Source of the DNA: Meiothermus sp.
GTDB taxonomy: Bacteria; Deinococcota; Deinococci; Deinococcales; Thermaceae
Assembly: GCF_026004055.1 (NCBI RefSeq)
Contig: NZ_BPIJ01000001.1
Location: 310,001-374,000, forward strand
Reading direction: 5' to 3'
DNA length: 64,000 bases
The position numbers and the translations under genes are program-made. Positions 8,588 to 17,213 of this stretch are shown one piece after another (position 1 is the stretch's first letter; each line of letters starts with the position of its first letter). A model generated the notes under the pieces. It did not search any database. It was not told where the DNA came from and saw only the letters and a program-made list of their open reading frames with translations.

Positions 8588-9097
8588 ATGCGGGCTCAGA
8601 AAATCACCTCCAGGCGCAGCGTACAGACCTACCTGATGGCGGTCGGACTGATGATTTTGGGTTTGGCGCTGCTGGCGCTTTGTGTAGCGGCCTGGTTCCA
8701 GGGCGTCGAACCGCTTTGGTCACCGATTTTGTTTGGGTTACTGGGGGTTTACATGGTGGCGCTGGGGGTGGACGAGGGTTGGTTGAGTGGCCTCGAGGTC
8801 ACCCCCAACCACCTGCGCATCCAAAGTTTTGGTCGTTGGCAGGAGTACCCTTTGGCTCGAGTGGAGGCCGTAGACAGGCTGCGAGACATCTTGGGGGGCG
8901 GCTTACAGCTAGTCCTGATCGGCCCGGAAGGTTTGGCGATTCGGGTACCCCTACGGCGCTACGCCAACGCGGTCCAACTGACCCAAGCGCTGCTCGACGT
9001 GCTCTGGCTGAAGAACCGCAACCTGATTCTAATGCCCCGTCTGGCCCGACAGTTTGGGTCGCCGCCTTATGGGGTGTTGGCGGCCACCGACAAATAA
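8588..9097 (+). CDS. small membrane protein of unknown function
   Basis: A 169-residue protein with two hydrophobic segments near the N-terminus (about residues 13-37 and 45-60) followed by a mainly beta-predicted soluble part (LEVTPNHLRIQSFGRW, RVEAVDRLRDILGGG) that looks like a bacterial PH-type domain. I do not recognise a specific family. The start at 8588 is supported by the promoter placement. A strong inverted repeat follows the stop codon. Confidence 0.65.
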   Translation: MRAQKITSRRSVQTYLMAVGLMILGLALLALCVAAWFQGVEPLWSPILFGLLGVYMVALGVDEGWLSGLEVTPNHLRIQSFGRWQEYPLARVEAVDRLRDILGGGLQLVLIGPEGLAIRVPLRRYANAVQLTQALLDVLWLKNRNLILMPRLARQFGSPPYGVLAATDK

Positions 9098-9107
9098 TAC
9101 CAGATTC

Positions 9108-9141
9108 GGTTAGTTTGTCACCGTTCGGTGACAAACTAACC
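9108..9141 (+). terminator. perfect 16-bp inverted repeat, terminator-like
   Basis: GGTTAGTTTGTCACCG and its exact complement are separated only by TT, beginning 10 nt after the stop of the membrane-protein gene. There is no T-tract on either side, so it is not a canonical intrinsic terminator; it may work with Rho, stabilise the 3' end, or be a protein-binding site. Confidence 0.5.
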
Positions 9142-9309
9142 CGACCGAAGGGAGTGCTCTAGGATTCAAAAAGATAACCACCAGAAGCAATGCAGCAACC
9201 GTGTTTGGCGTTTTGTTGGTGGCAGCTAAACAACATTGCTTGTAGCGAGTCGGCGTTATGTGAGCGATTCTCATGCCGGATTCACCGTGTGGCGCTAGAT
9301 TTCTAACGA

Positions 9310-9861
9310 ATGGAGCGAATGCACGGCACCACCATTGTGGCAGTACGTCGGGACGGTGTCACGGCAATCGCCGGCGATGGGCAGGTTACCCTGGGACAGA
9401 CCATCCTGAAAACCGGGGCCATCAAGGTGCGACGCCTGGAACATGGGGGGGGCGTTTTGGTGGGGTTTGCCGGTGCGGTGGCCGACGCCCTGACGCTTTT
9501 GGAGAAGTTCGAGGGGGCGCTGTCGGGGGCCAAGGGCAACTTGCAGCGGGCTGCCATCGAGACCGCCAAGCTCTGGCGCACCGACCGGGTGCTGCGCAAC
9601 CTCGAGGCCATGCTGGTGCTGGCCGACCGCGACACCCTGCTCTTGCTCTCCGGGAACGGCGAGGTGCTGAGCCCCGATGAGCCTGTTATTGCCGTGGGCT
9701 CGGGCGGCCCTTACGCCCTTACGGCGGCCAAGGCGCTGTTGCGGTATTCCAACCTCTCGGCTGCCGAGATTGTCGAACAGGCCATCCGTCTGGCGGGCGA
9801 GATTGACCTTTACACCAGTGGGCAGCCTACCCAGGTGCTGAGCATTGGGGGTACTCCATGA
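9310..9861 (+). CDS. hslV: HslV, ATP-dependent protease peptidase subunit
   Basis: The proteolytic component of the HslUV (ClpYQ) complex, a threonine protease of the proteasome type. The sequence begins [16 protein letters not shown]; the catalytic residue should be the first Thr of TTIVAV, so residues before it must be removed. An internal ATG at 9319 gives MHGTTIV, the form seen in some thermophile homologues. GDGQVTLG and the [15 protein letters not shown] segment are conserved. The gene overlaps hslU (ATGA), indicating translational coupling. A TAGATT box lies 8 nt before the start at 9310. Confidence 0.95.
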   Translation: MERMHGTTIVAVRRDGVTAIAGDGQVTLGQTILKTGAIKVRRLEHGGGVLVGFAGAVADALTLLEKFEGALSGAKGNLQRAAIETAKLWRTDRVLRNLEAMLVLADRDTLLLLSGNGEVLSPDEPVIAVGSGGPYALTAAKALLRYSNLSAAEIVEQAIRLAGEIDLYTSGQPTQVLSIGGTP

Positions 9862-11111
9862 ACCTGACCCCTGCCGAGATCGTGCGTGAGTTGGACAAGC
9901 ACATCGTGGGTCAGGCCGCCGCCAAGCGGGCGGTGGCCGTTGCGCTTCGTAACCGGGTACGGCGAAAAAAGCTGCCGCCCGAGCTCGCCCGCGAGGTTAT
10001 GCCCAAGAACATCCTGATGATCGGCCCGACCGGGGTGGGCAAGACCGAGATTGCCCGACGGCTGGCCCGGCTGGCGGGAGCCCCGTTCCTAAAAGTTGAA
10101 GCCACCAAGTTTACCGAGGTGGGCTATGTGGGCCGCGACGTGGACTCTATTGTGCGCGACCTGGCCGAGGCCTCGTATCAGCTTGTCATGCAGGAAATGA
10201 AGGCCAAGGTGGAGGGGCGGGCCCAGAGCTTAGCCGAAGAAGAGGTGGCCTCGCTGTTGCGGGTGCCGCCTTTTGAATTGCGCTCGGGCCGCTACCACGA
10301 CCAGATTGTGGAAATTGAGGTGGCCGAGGAAGCCAAACTCCCGATGGTGGGCATGTTTGGCGGCGAGCAGATGCAGGGTCTGCAAGACATGCTCAAAGGG
10401 CTGATGCCTCAGCGCAAGGTACGGCGCAAAGTGCGGGTTAGGGAGGCTCTGGAAATCCTCAAAAACCAGGAGGCCGAGCGCTTGGTGGATAAGGAAGAAG
10501 CCACTCAGGAAGCTTTGCGCCGGGCCCAGGAAGAGGGCATTGTGTTCATTGATGAGATGGACAAGATTGCCCGGGCCAAGGGCGCCATGAGCGGCCCGGA
10601 TGTCTCGGGCGAGGGGGTGCAACGGGATCTTCTTCCCATCGTGGAGGGCACGGTGGTCTCGACCCGTCTGGGGCCGGTCTCGACCGACCATGTGCTGTTT
10701 ATTGCCGCCGGGGCTTTTCACGTTTCCAAGCCTTCTGACCTGATCCCCGAGTTGCAGGGCCGTTTTCCCATCCGGGTGGAGCTCGAGCCTTTGGGCCCGC
10801 AAGAGTTTGAACGCATCCTGCGCGAGCCAGAGAACTCTCTGGTCAAGCAATACAGCGCTTTGCTGGCCGCCGACGATACCGAGTTGCACTTCACCCCCGA
10901 GGCCATCGAAGCGGTGGCCCGCTTTGCTCACCAAGCTAACCAAGAGTTGGAGGATATTGGCGCCAGGCGGCTTTCCACCGTTCTGGAACGGCTGCTCGAG
11001 GAAGTCTCGTTTCAGACCAGTCTGGGACGGGTGGAAATAACCAAAGAATATGTGGAAGCAAGGCTCGAGAACGTGCTGGCGTCGCCCGACCTTTCCCGCT
11101 ACATTCTTTGA
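9858..11111 (+). CDS. hslU: HslU, ATPase subunit of HslUV protease
   Basis: A 417-residue AAA+ unfoldase that forms hexamers docking on HslV. Walker A is GPTGVGKTE near residue 56, Walker B is [10 protein letters not shown] near residue 231, and the inter-segment I domain lies between. The pore motif GYVGRD is present ([11 protein letters not shown]). The C-terminus LSRYIL matches the conserved tail that inserts into HslV and activates it. Somewhat shorter than the E. coli protein (443 aa), mainly in the I domain. The start overlaps the hslV stop. Confidence 0.96.
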   Translation: MNLTPAEIVRELDKHIVGQAAAKRAVAVALRNRVRRKKLPPELAREVMPKNILMIGPTGVGKTEIARRLARLAGAPFLKVEATKFTEVGYVGRDVDSIVRDLAEASYQLVMQEMKAKVEGRAQSLAEEEVASLLRVPPFELRSGRYHDQIVEIEVAEEAKLPMVGMFGGEQMQGLQDMLKGLMPQRKVRRKVRVREALEILKNQEAERLVDKEEATQEALRRAQEEGIVFIDEMDKIARAKGAMSGPDVSGEGVQRDLLPIVEGTVVSTRLGPVSTDHVLFIAAGAFHVSKPSDLIPELQGRFPIRVELEPLGPQEFERILREPENSLVKQYSALLAADDTELHFTPEAIEAVARFAHQANQELEDIGARRLSTVLERLLEEVSFQTSLGRVEITKEYVEARLENVLASPDLSRYIL

Positions 11112-11207
11112 GTTTTGGATGGTGTACATGAAGCCGATGCCGACAAACTGTGCTCAGCCCCGCACGCGCAAGCGATGGCCAAATGGGCTGGGATGTGTGG
11201 GAGGAAG

Positions 11208-12272
11208 ATGATGCGTTTTTGGTTCTTTGTCGTGTTGCTACTAGGGGGTGTGCTGGCTCAGCAAAACCCGGCCCAAACTCCACCCAAACCGCAAACCCAG
11301 GCCAACCTGTGCGCCCTGCTTTACGAGGCCGGGCGCCCCGAGGCGGCCCTTACCGCCTGTGAGCGGGCAGTCAAGGATGCTCCCAGCGCCGAAAACCTGT
11401 ATTTGCTGGCACGGGTGCAGTCCGAGCTCAACCGCTTTACCGCGGCCGTCGAGAACCTGCGCCGCTCGATTACCCTCAACAGCAGCTTCATTCAGTCGTA
11501 TGTCGCATTAGCCCAAGTGTACCTGCGGCAGTATCTGCTATCCGAAAACCGCGAGGCCTCCAAGAATCTGCTGGATCAGGCTCTAAACGTTCTGCGCGAG
11601 GCCGAGAAGGTCAACCCCAAGTATGCCCCCATCTATGCGACCCGGGGTACGGTGTTGGTTTACCAAAACCGCCTCGAGCAGGCGGTTGAGGCCATCAACC
11701 GTTCGCTGGCCATCAAGGACGAACCCATTGTCCGGGCCTTGCTGGCCGATATTTACATCCGCCAGGGCAAGTGGGATGAGGCCCTGAAGAACTACGACGA
11801 TGCGGTCAAGGCGGCCCCCAAAAACGCCGGGCTGCGGGTCAAGTACGGCAGCTTGTTGCTGCTTCGCGGCAACGTAGACCTAGCGGTCGAGCACCTGGAT
11901 CAGGCGGTAATTCTGGCCCCCGGCAACGCCGAGGCCTGGCTGCGCCGGGGGGACGCCTACTACGAGAAAAAAGACTGGCAGCAGGCGGGGGTTTCCTATC
12001 AGCAAACGGTGGCCCTCTCTCCGGTGCGTTTTCCCGATGCCTACATCGGCTTGGGCCAGGTTCTGATTGAGCTCAAGGACTACCAAAAAGCCCGCTTCAA
12101 CTTTACCAAGGCGGTGGCCCTGGAACAGGACAACCCGGTGTACCGCTACTGGCTCTGCCGAGCCAACGAACTCTTGGGTGACAAAGCCGGTGCCCGCACC
12201 CAGTGCGAGCAGGCCCTCAAGCTGCGGCCCGATTTTAAAGAGGCCCAGGAGATACTGACCCGACTGAAGTGA
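11208..12272 (+). CDS. secreted or membrane-anchored TPR-repeat protein
   Basis: A protein of about 354 residues with an N-terminal signal (MMRFWFFVVLLLGGVLAQ) and a long array of tetratricopeptide repeats, e.g. YLLARVQSELNRFTAAVENL, LRVKYGSLLLLRGNVDLAVE, AWLRRGDAYYEKKDWQQAG. TPR arrays act as protein-interaction scaffolds; the partner is unknown. The ATG at 11208 (or 11211) is chosen because GGAGGAAG precedes it and a signal peptide follows; the frame stays open upstream to 11115 but without a good start. It follows hslU by about 95 nt. Confidence 0.8.
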   Translation: MMRFWFFVVLLLGGVLAQQNPAQTPPKPQTQANLCALLYEAGRPEAALTACERAVKDAPSAENLYLLARVQSELNRFTAAVENLRRSITLNSSFIQSYVALAQVYLRQYLLSENREASKNLLDQALNVLREAEKVNPKYAPIYATRGTVLVYQNRLEQAVEAINRSLAIKDEPIVRALLADIYIRQGKWDEALKNYDDAVKAAPKNAGLRVKYGSLLLLRGNVDLAVEHLDQAVILAPGNAEAWLRRGDAYYEKKDWQQAGVSYQQTVALSPVRFPDAYIGLGQVLIELKDYQKARFNFTKAVALEQDNPVYRYWLCRANELLGDKAGARTQCEQALKLRPDFKEAQEILTRLK

Positions 12273-12297
12273 ATCTGTTGTTTGCATAAAACAGATT
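12272..12297 (+). terminator. hairpin after the TPR gene
   Basis: AATCTGTT and AACAGATT form an 8-bp stem with a 10-nt loop directly after the TPR stop codon. The stem is A/T-rich and followed by TTAG rather than a long T-run, so it is a weak terminator candidate. Confidence 0.45.
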
Positions 12298-12303
12298 TAG
12301 ATA

Positions 12304-12333
12304 TTGCTTCCAGACATAGAGTATGGATATAAT
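12304..12333 (+). promoter_or_regulatory. nurA promoter (leaderless)
   Basis: TTGCTT (12304-12309) and a consensus TATAAT (12328-12333) with an 18-nt spacer; TATAAT ends 6 nt before the ATG at 12340. It supports that start over the upstream in-frame codon at 12304. Confidence 0.65.
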
Positions 12334-12339
12334 CGCTCT

Positions 12340-13284
12340 ATGCCATGGAAACTTGAAGCCTGGAACCCCGAGTATGCCCTGCCCGAGCGGGTAGAGGAAC
12401 AAGACGAAGGGAGTGGCCTCGAGGACATCAAAACCCACTACGAAGGTGACTGGACAGCCCGTACCCCGGCCAGGAGGCAGCCTGATGACTGGCCGATTGT
12501 GTATCTGGTGGATGGGCGGCAACGCATAGATGCCCAGATTGCCGATTCCAGGGGACGCCGTGCGCTGCTGGCAACGGTGATTGCCGGGGCGGTATTGCGC
12601 GACGGGGCTGGTATTCGCCCGATAGGGGAGCCCCTCAAGCAACACATCCTGCTGCACAGCGCCGACCTCGAGGAACCCCTACCCCCGGGCCTAGGTCACT
12701 ACAAACCTGTGAAAGTACAAAAGTCCGACCCCGCCAGCTTGCGGGCCAAGGTGACCGAGGTGATGCGATGCCTGGAAGCCCGCCTGGTGAATGAGCTCGA
12801 GGGGGGTCTGGTGATTGTGGACGGGCAGATATTCCCAGGGGAAGAGCCCTACAAGGCGCTCGAGCAGATCCTGGGCTATACCAAGACCCAGGCCGCAACC
12901 TACCTGGGGCCGGAGGAACAGGCTTTACTGCACACCCTGCAACCCCATCAGCGCACCCCGATTTTTTCGATTCCGGGCTATGCCCTGCGCCGCCCGCTGG
13001 ATGTTTTTTCCTGGTACGTGCGCCTGCCCTTGGAGCCCAGCGCCCCCTTCTACGGTGGGGCCGCGCTTTTGCGGGTGGAAACCCCTACTCCCGAGCCTGC
13101 CGAGGCCCGCAAGCTGGCCGACTTATCGGTGAGCCTCTTTTGTACCCTGGCCTCCTCACCCGCCCGCGACCCCCGCGCCCCCCAAAACCTGATTCCCATT
13201 GGGGGCTTGGAGCAGTGGCTGGGCCGGCAAATGGGCCAGGGTGAGGTAATCCGGCGTAGAATCGTGCAGGCGTTATTTGCATAA
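12340..13284 (+). CDS. nurA: NurA-like nuclease
   Basis: A 314-residue protein whose acidic motif VYLVDGRQRIDAQI is the family-typical first metal-binding segment of NurA 5'-3' nucleases. NurA works with the HerA translocase in DNA end processing. The assignment rests on this motif, the size, and the immediately following herA gene (12-nt gap). The C-terminal part (LPLEPSAPFYGGAALLRVE) also fits NurA, where the end of the chain returns to the active site. Sequence conservation in this family is low, so genomic context carries weight. Confidence 0.8.
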   Translation: MPWKLEAWNPEYALPERVEEQDEGSGLEDIKTHYEGDWTARTPARRQPDDWPIVYLVDGRQRIDAQIADSRGRRALLATVIAGAVLRDGAGIRPIGEPLKQHILLHSADLEEPLPPGLGHYKPVKVQKSDPASLRAKVTEVMRCLEARLVNELEGGLVIVDGQIFPGEEPYKALEQILGYTKTQAATYLGPEEQALLHTLQPHQRTPIFSIPGYALRRPLDVFSWYVRLPLEPSAPFYGGAALLRVETPTPEPAEARKLADLSVSLFCTLASSPARDPRAPQNLIPIGGLEQWLGRQMGQGEVIRRRIVQALFA

Positions 13285-13296
13285 GCAGGAGGTTGT

Positions 13297-15060
13297 GTGA
13301 GACAGGTAGGAATGGTACTGGGCAGCCGCGAAGCCGGCGCGCTGGATTTTTGGGTGGCGGTGGAAGAAGGGCAGTATTTGCGCCTGGATGACCTGGTCTA
13401 TGTCGAGTTTCGCCACCCCGACCCGGGCAAAGGCGACGAAAACGGCAACGTGCGCTACTACGGCATGGTAGACCAGGTTATCAAGCTCTACGAGGGGGCG
13501 CAGTTCGACACCGACGTATTTCTGGCCCGGCGCGACCTGTTGCCCGTTAGCCTGTCCTACGCCGCCCATGTGCAGGTGACCCGGCTTTTCCCCGAGGAGT
13601 ACCTGCCCCCCGATCCCGGCTCGCCGGTGTTTCTGGCCCAGCAGGAGGCCCTGGGCATGGCCCTGTACTACGACCGCATGCAAGACCAGCGACTCCCGGT
13701 GGGCCTTCTCAAGAATGGCGAGGTGGCCTACATCAACTTCGAGTTCCTCAATGGCTTCAAAGGGGGGCACGTCAACATCTCGGGGGTCTCCGGGGTGGCG
13801 GCCAAGACCAGTTACGCGACTTTTTTGCTGCACAGCCTGTTCCAGTCGCCCGCTAACCGGCAAAAGGCCAACACCAAGGCCCTGATTTTCAACGTGAAAG
13901 GCGAAGACCTCTTTTACCTCGACAAAGACAACCGCGGCCTGAACGACGAGGCCCGGGCCACCTACCAAAAGCTGGGGCTGCCGGCCCAGGCGTTCCGGAG
14001 CGTGGCCTTCCTGGCCCCACCGCGCAAAACGCCGGGGGACATCCTGGCCGATGTGAGCCGTCCCGACACCAGCGCCTATTACTGGGATCTGGTGCAGTTT
14101 TGCCGCGAGGGGCTTTTGCCTTTTTTGTTCACCGACCGCGGGGCCATGAGCAACCTGGGCTTCCTGATCGACCAGGTGACCGAGCGCCTGCGCCGCCTGG
14201 TGGGCGACGAGAAGGGCGGGCAAAAAGGCCCTGCGCTGCTGGTAGAGGACTGGTCGGACGAGCTTTCGGTCCAGGAGGCCGACGTGAATTTCAACGACCT
14301 AGGCAAGCTCAAACTTACGACCTTTGCCCAGTTGGTACGTTACATCGAGTTCAAACTCCTGGGTCCCGAATCTGCCGAGGAGGACGAGAAGCCCAAAGGT
14401 GACCCCCGCTGGACGGCCCGCCAGGCCAGGGGCACCCTCGAGGCCTTCGTGCGCCGCCTACGGGCTTCCATCGGGAATGTGGAGCACCTGATTCGGGGGG
14501 ACAAACCCGGCAACCGGCCCAACCCCCTGGGTAGCCAGGCCCAGGTTAGCGTAGTGGACATTCACCAGTTATCGGCCCAGGGGCAGATGTTTGTGGTGGG
14601 CTCCATTTTGCGCGAGGTGTTTGGCCGCAAGGAGCGGGGCGAATACCAGGGTCAGGTGTTCGTGGTGCTCGACGAGCTCAACAAATACGCCCCCCGCGAG
14701 GGCGATAGCCCCATCAAGGACATTCTGCTCGACATTGCCGAGCGCGGGCGCAGCCTGGGGGTGATCCTGATTGGAGCCCAGCAGACCGCCTCGGAGGTGG
14801 AAAGCCGGGTGGTGGGCAACGCGGCCATCCGGGTGGTGGGCCGCCTCGACGCCGCCGAGGCCGAGCGACCCGAGTACCGCTACCTTCCGCCCTCCTTCCG
14901 CCAGCGGGCCGTTATCTTGCCGCAGGGCACCATGATTCTGCACCAGCCCGAGGTGCCGGTGCCCCTAGCCCTTACCTTCCCGCTACCGGCCTGGGCCATG
15001 AAAAAAGACGAGGTCAGAGAAGATGTCTCGGCAGCGGCTATATCCAAGCTGATAGATTAG
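13297..15060 (+). CDS. herA: HerA-like DNA translocase ATPase
   Basis: A 587-residue FtsK/HerA-type hexameric ATPase. The N-terminal HAS-barrel-like region (about 1-140) is followed by a Walker A-like segment SGVSGVAAKTSYATF near residue 163. It is a P-loop variant in which AAKTS replaces the usual GKT/S context. Walker B is QVFVVLDELNKY near residue 453, and a conserved GNAAIRVVGRLDAAEAE follows. HerA pumps DNA and stimulates NurA. The GTG start has AGGAGG at close spacing. nurA and herA are clearly one operon. Confidence 0.85.
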   Translation: MRQVGMVLGSREAGALDFWVAVEEGQYLRLDDLVYVEFRHPDPGKGDENGNVRYYGMVDQVIKLYEGAQFDTDVFLARRDLLPVSLSYAAHVQVTRLFPEEYLPPDPGSPVFLAQQEALGMALYYDRMQDQRLPVGLLKNGEVAYINFEFLNGFKGGHVNISGVSGVAAKTSYATFLLHSLFQSPANRQKANTKALIFNVKGEDLFYLDKDNRGLNDEARATYQKLGLPAQAFRSVAFLAPPRKTPGDILADVSRPDTSAYYWDLVQFCREGLLPFLFTDRGAMSNLGFLIDQVTERLRRLVGDEKGGQKGPALLVEDWSDELSVQEADVNFNDLGKLKLTTFAQLVRYIEFKLLGPESAEEDEKPKGDPRWTARQARGTLEAFVRRLRASIGNVEHLIRGDKPGNRPNPLGSQAQVSVVDIHQLSAQGQMFVVGSILREVFGRKERGEYQGQVFVVLDELNKYAPREGDSPIKDILLDIAERGRSLGVILIGAQQTASEVESRVVGNAAIRVVGRLDAAEAERPEYRYLPPSFRQRAVILPQGTMILHQPEVPVPLALTFPLPAWAMKKDEVREDVSAAAISKLID

Positions 15061-15066
15061 GGAGTG

Positions 15067-15164
15067 TCAGAGCGGTTCCCACGAATACCCCCAACAGCGG
15101 TGTATGCTGGTGGGGGTAAAACACTGGCCGCCGCGAGGGCAGTGTTTGTGGGAAACGCGATCAG
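15067..15164 (+). repeat. family C mobile repeat, copy 1, with TCAG target duplication
   Basis: A 90-bp element (15071-15160) with terminal inverted repeats AGCGGTTCCCAC and GTGGGAAACGCGA. TCAG flanks it at 15067-15070 and 15161-15164. The inner sequence differs from the other copies but forms its own hairpin (ACACTGGC / GGCAGTGT). No ORF. It sits 6 nt after the herA stop codon. Confidence 0.75.
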
Positions 15165-15247
15165 GGGTCAATACCGGTTGAAAGCAAGTACAAAGTCTTT
15201 GGCCGGTATCGGATAGCTAGCAAGATAAAACGCTCGAGCCTTGACGC

Positions 15248-15253
15248 TAACCT
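15248..15253 (+). promoter_or_regulatory. -10 box for aat (leaderless)
   Basis: TAACCT ends 6 nt before the GTG at 15260. Confidence 0.4.
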
Positions 15254-15259
15254 TTCTTT

Positions 15260-15868
15260 GTGGACAGGAAGAATTTACAGGCCGTGCTCCGAATGTATGC
15301 CCAGGGGTATTTTCCCCTGGGGATGGAGGAGGGGATTGGCTGGTTCGACCAGCGGGCCTACGGTACGCCCTACCGGGCCCTGATGCCCCTGGACGAGCGT
15401 TTTCATGTGCCACGCAGCCTGCGGCGGGTGCTCAACGCCGGGCGCTTCGAAGTGCATATCAACCGGGATTTTGCCGGGGTACTCGAGGGTTGCGCGACCA
15501 GGGGCTGGAGCTACCGCAGCGAGACCTGGATCAACCCTGCGATTGCCGAGCTTTACCTGGGCCTGCACCGCTACGGCTTTGCTCATAGCTTTGAAACCTG
15601 GCAGGGGAACGTGCTGGCCGGAGGAATTCTGGGTGTGGCGCTGGGGGCGGCTTTTATCGGCGACAGCATGTTTTACCGTGTACCCCATGCCTCCAAGGTG
15701 GCAATGGTGCGGCTGGTGGAGTACCTGCGGATGAGGGGCTTTGAGCTATTCGATGTGCAGGTGCAAAACCCCCACCTGGCCCGCTTTGGCGCGGTGGAGG
15801 TAGAACCGCATCAGTTCCAGCAAAAACTGCTTCAGGCCATTGCGAAGCCCGCCCGGTTTGTGGACTGA
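15260..15868 (+). CDS. aat: leucyl/phenylalanyl-tRNA-protein transferase
   Basis: A 202-residue Aat enzyme, which adds Leu or Phe from aminoacyl-tRNA to N-terminal Lys/Arg of proteins and so marks them for ClpAP-type degradation by the N-end rule. Conserved features are the N-terminal YAQGYFPLG, RGWSYRSETWINPAIAELY, HSFETWQGNVLAGGILGVALGAAFIGDSMF and the C-terminal FELFDVQVQNPHLARFGA. Length is near the family norm. It lies near hslUV in a proteolysis-rich stretch but has its own promoter. Confidence 0.95.
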   Translation: MDRKNLQAVLRMYAQGYFPLGMEEGIGWFDQRAYGTPYRALMPLDERFHVPRSLRRVLNAGRFEVHINRDFAGVLEGCATRGWSYRSETWINPAIAELYLGLHRYGFAHSFETWQGNVLAGGILGVALGAAFIGDSMFYRVPHASKVAMVRLVEYLRMRGFELFDVQVQNPHLARFGAVEVEPHQFQQKLLQAIAKPARFVD

Positions 15869-15906
15869 TGGACATTCCAAAGCCCACTGCTGCACCCGTT
15901 AGGACG

Positions 15907-15912
15907 TAGGAT
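15907..15912 (+). promoter_or_regulatory. -10 box for the DUF1028 gene (leaderless)
   Basis: TAGGAT ends 7 nt before the ATG at 15920. Confidence 0.45.
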
Positions 15913-15919
15913 AAGGCCC

Positions 15920-16789
15920 ATGAACGTGAACTTGCCCATCCACACTTTTTCGCTGGTGGCCCGCGACCCGGAAACCGGCGACCTGGGGATTGCTGTGGCC
16001 AGTAAGTTCCTGGCGGTGGGTTTTGTGGTGCCCTGGGCCAAGGCTGGGGTGGGCGCGGTGGCTACGCAGTCTTATGTGAACCCCCGTTTTGGCCCCACAG
16101 GGCTGGCCCTGATGGAAGCGGGGGCCGGCCCGGAGGACATTTTGGCGGTGTTTGCCCGCAACGACCCCGACCTGGCCAAGCGGCAGTTTGGCTACGTGCT
16201 GGCCAGCGGCGAGAGCCTCTCCTACACCGGGCCCGAATGCCACGGCTGGGCCGGAGGCCGGTGGGGGCCGGGCTATGCCGCCCAGGGCAACCTGCTGGTA
16301 GGCCCCGAGGTGGTGGAGGCCCTCGAGCACACTTTCCTGAGCCGTACCGACCTAACTTTCCCCGAGCGGCTTCTGGAAGCCCTGCTGCAAGCCGACCGGG
16401 CCGGGGGCGACAAGCGTGGGCGGCAGTCGGCGGCCTTGCTGGTGGTGGGGGAGGGCAAGGGCTACGGCGGGATGGAGCGCTGGATTGATCTGCGGGTAGA
16501 CGACCATCCCGACCCGGTGCTGGAGTTACAGCGTCTGTTGGGCATCCACCGGCTGCTCTTTGGGGCTGGCGAGCCGGCCCGTCCCCTGAGCCCTGAAGAA
16601 ATCCTCTGGCTTCAGACCCTGCTAACGCGCCAGGGACACTATACCGGCCCCATCAGCGGTGCGTGGGACGAGGCGACCGAGCAGGCCTTTACAACGCTCA
16701 TCGGCATGGAAAACCTGGAAGAACGCTACCAGGGAGGCCCCGCGCTGGACGAGGTCGCGCTACGCTACTTGAAGGAGAAGTTTGCATGA
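15920..16789 (+). CDS. DUF1028 family protein with C-terminal peptidoglycan-binding-like domain
   Basis: A 289-residue protein. Residues 1-215 match DUF1028, an Ntn-hydrolase-like fold: HTFSLVARDPETGDLGIAVAS and AVATQSYVNPRFGPTGL are typical. The last ~70 residues (EEILWLQTLLTRQGHYTGPI and onward) resemble a peptidoglycan-binding helical repeat, as noted for some DUF1028 members. Enzymatic activity is not established. No signal peptide is seen, which is odd for a wall-binding module. Its stop overlaps the start of the Nudix gene (ATGA). Confidence 0.8.
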   Translation: MNVNLPIHTFSLVARDPETGDLGIAVASKFLAVGFVVPWAKAGVGAVATQSYVNPRFGPTGLALMEAGAGPEDILAVFARNDPDLAKRQFGYVLASGESLSYTGPECHGWAGGRWGPGYAAQGNLLVGPEVVEALEHTFLSRTDLTFPERLLEALLQADRAGGDKRGRQSAALLVVGEGKGYGGMERWIDLRVDDHPDPVLELQRLLGIHRLLFGAGEPARPLSPEEILWLQTLLTRQGHYTGPISGAWDEATEQAFTTLIGMENLEERYQGGPALDEVALRYLKEKFA

Positions 16790-17193
16790 AGACGCCGGTA
16801 CTAGGGGCGGGTGGGGTGCTTTTTGACCCCGAGGGAAAGGTCTTGCTGATTCGGGATCGGCAGGGTTACTGGTGTTTTCCCAAAGGGCATCTGGACGAAG
16901 GGGAGCGTCTCGAGCAGGCTGCGCTTCGGGAAGTCGAGGAAGAAACCGGCATCCAGGGCAGGGTCAAGCAGGCGCTTTCGGTGACCCGCTACCAAAACAA
17001 CAAAGGTATCCCTCGAGAAATTCACTGGTTTTTGATGGAGGGGCAGGGAAGCCTGCGCCTGGAAAAAGGGCTACAGGGGGCCGGTTTTTTTGATCCCGCC
17101 GAGGCTAGAAGGTTGCTGGCCTTTCCCGAGGATGTGCGCTTGCTGGACGAAGCCCTGCGCCATATTCAGGGACGCAATTTCGACATAGACTGA
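16786..17193 (+). CDS. Nudix hydrolase, Ap6A-hydrolase-like
   Basis: A 135-residue Nudix protein. The complete Nudix box GX5EX7REVXEEXG runs from Gly34 to Gly55 (GHLDEGERLEQAALREVEEE and onward). It resembles the small Thermus diadenosine-hexaphosphate hydrolase Ndx1 in size and in the stretch DRQGYWCFPKGH. The substrate is therefore probably a dinucleoside polyphosphate, but Nudix specificity is hard to predict. The ATG at 16786 overlaps the preceding stop, so the longer reading beginning at 16663 is a shadow. Confidence 0.85.
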   Translation: MKTPVLGAGGVLFDPEGKVLLIRDRQGYWCFPKGHLDEGERLEQAALREVEEETGIQGRVKQALSVTRYQNNKGIPREIHWFLMEGQGSLRLEKGLQGAGFFDPAEARRLLAFPEDVRLLDEALRHIQGRNFDID

Positions 17194-17213
17194 GTTGCAT
17201 TAAAGGAGTGAGT

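Noticed and set aside
10230-11129. 299-residue minus-strand open frame opposite hslU
   Set aside because: Antisense to conserved AAA+ sequence and without recognisable features.
13273-14223. 316-residue minus-strand open frame opposite herA
   Set aside because: Shadow frame opposite a conserved ATPase; low-complexity composition.
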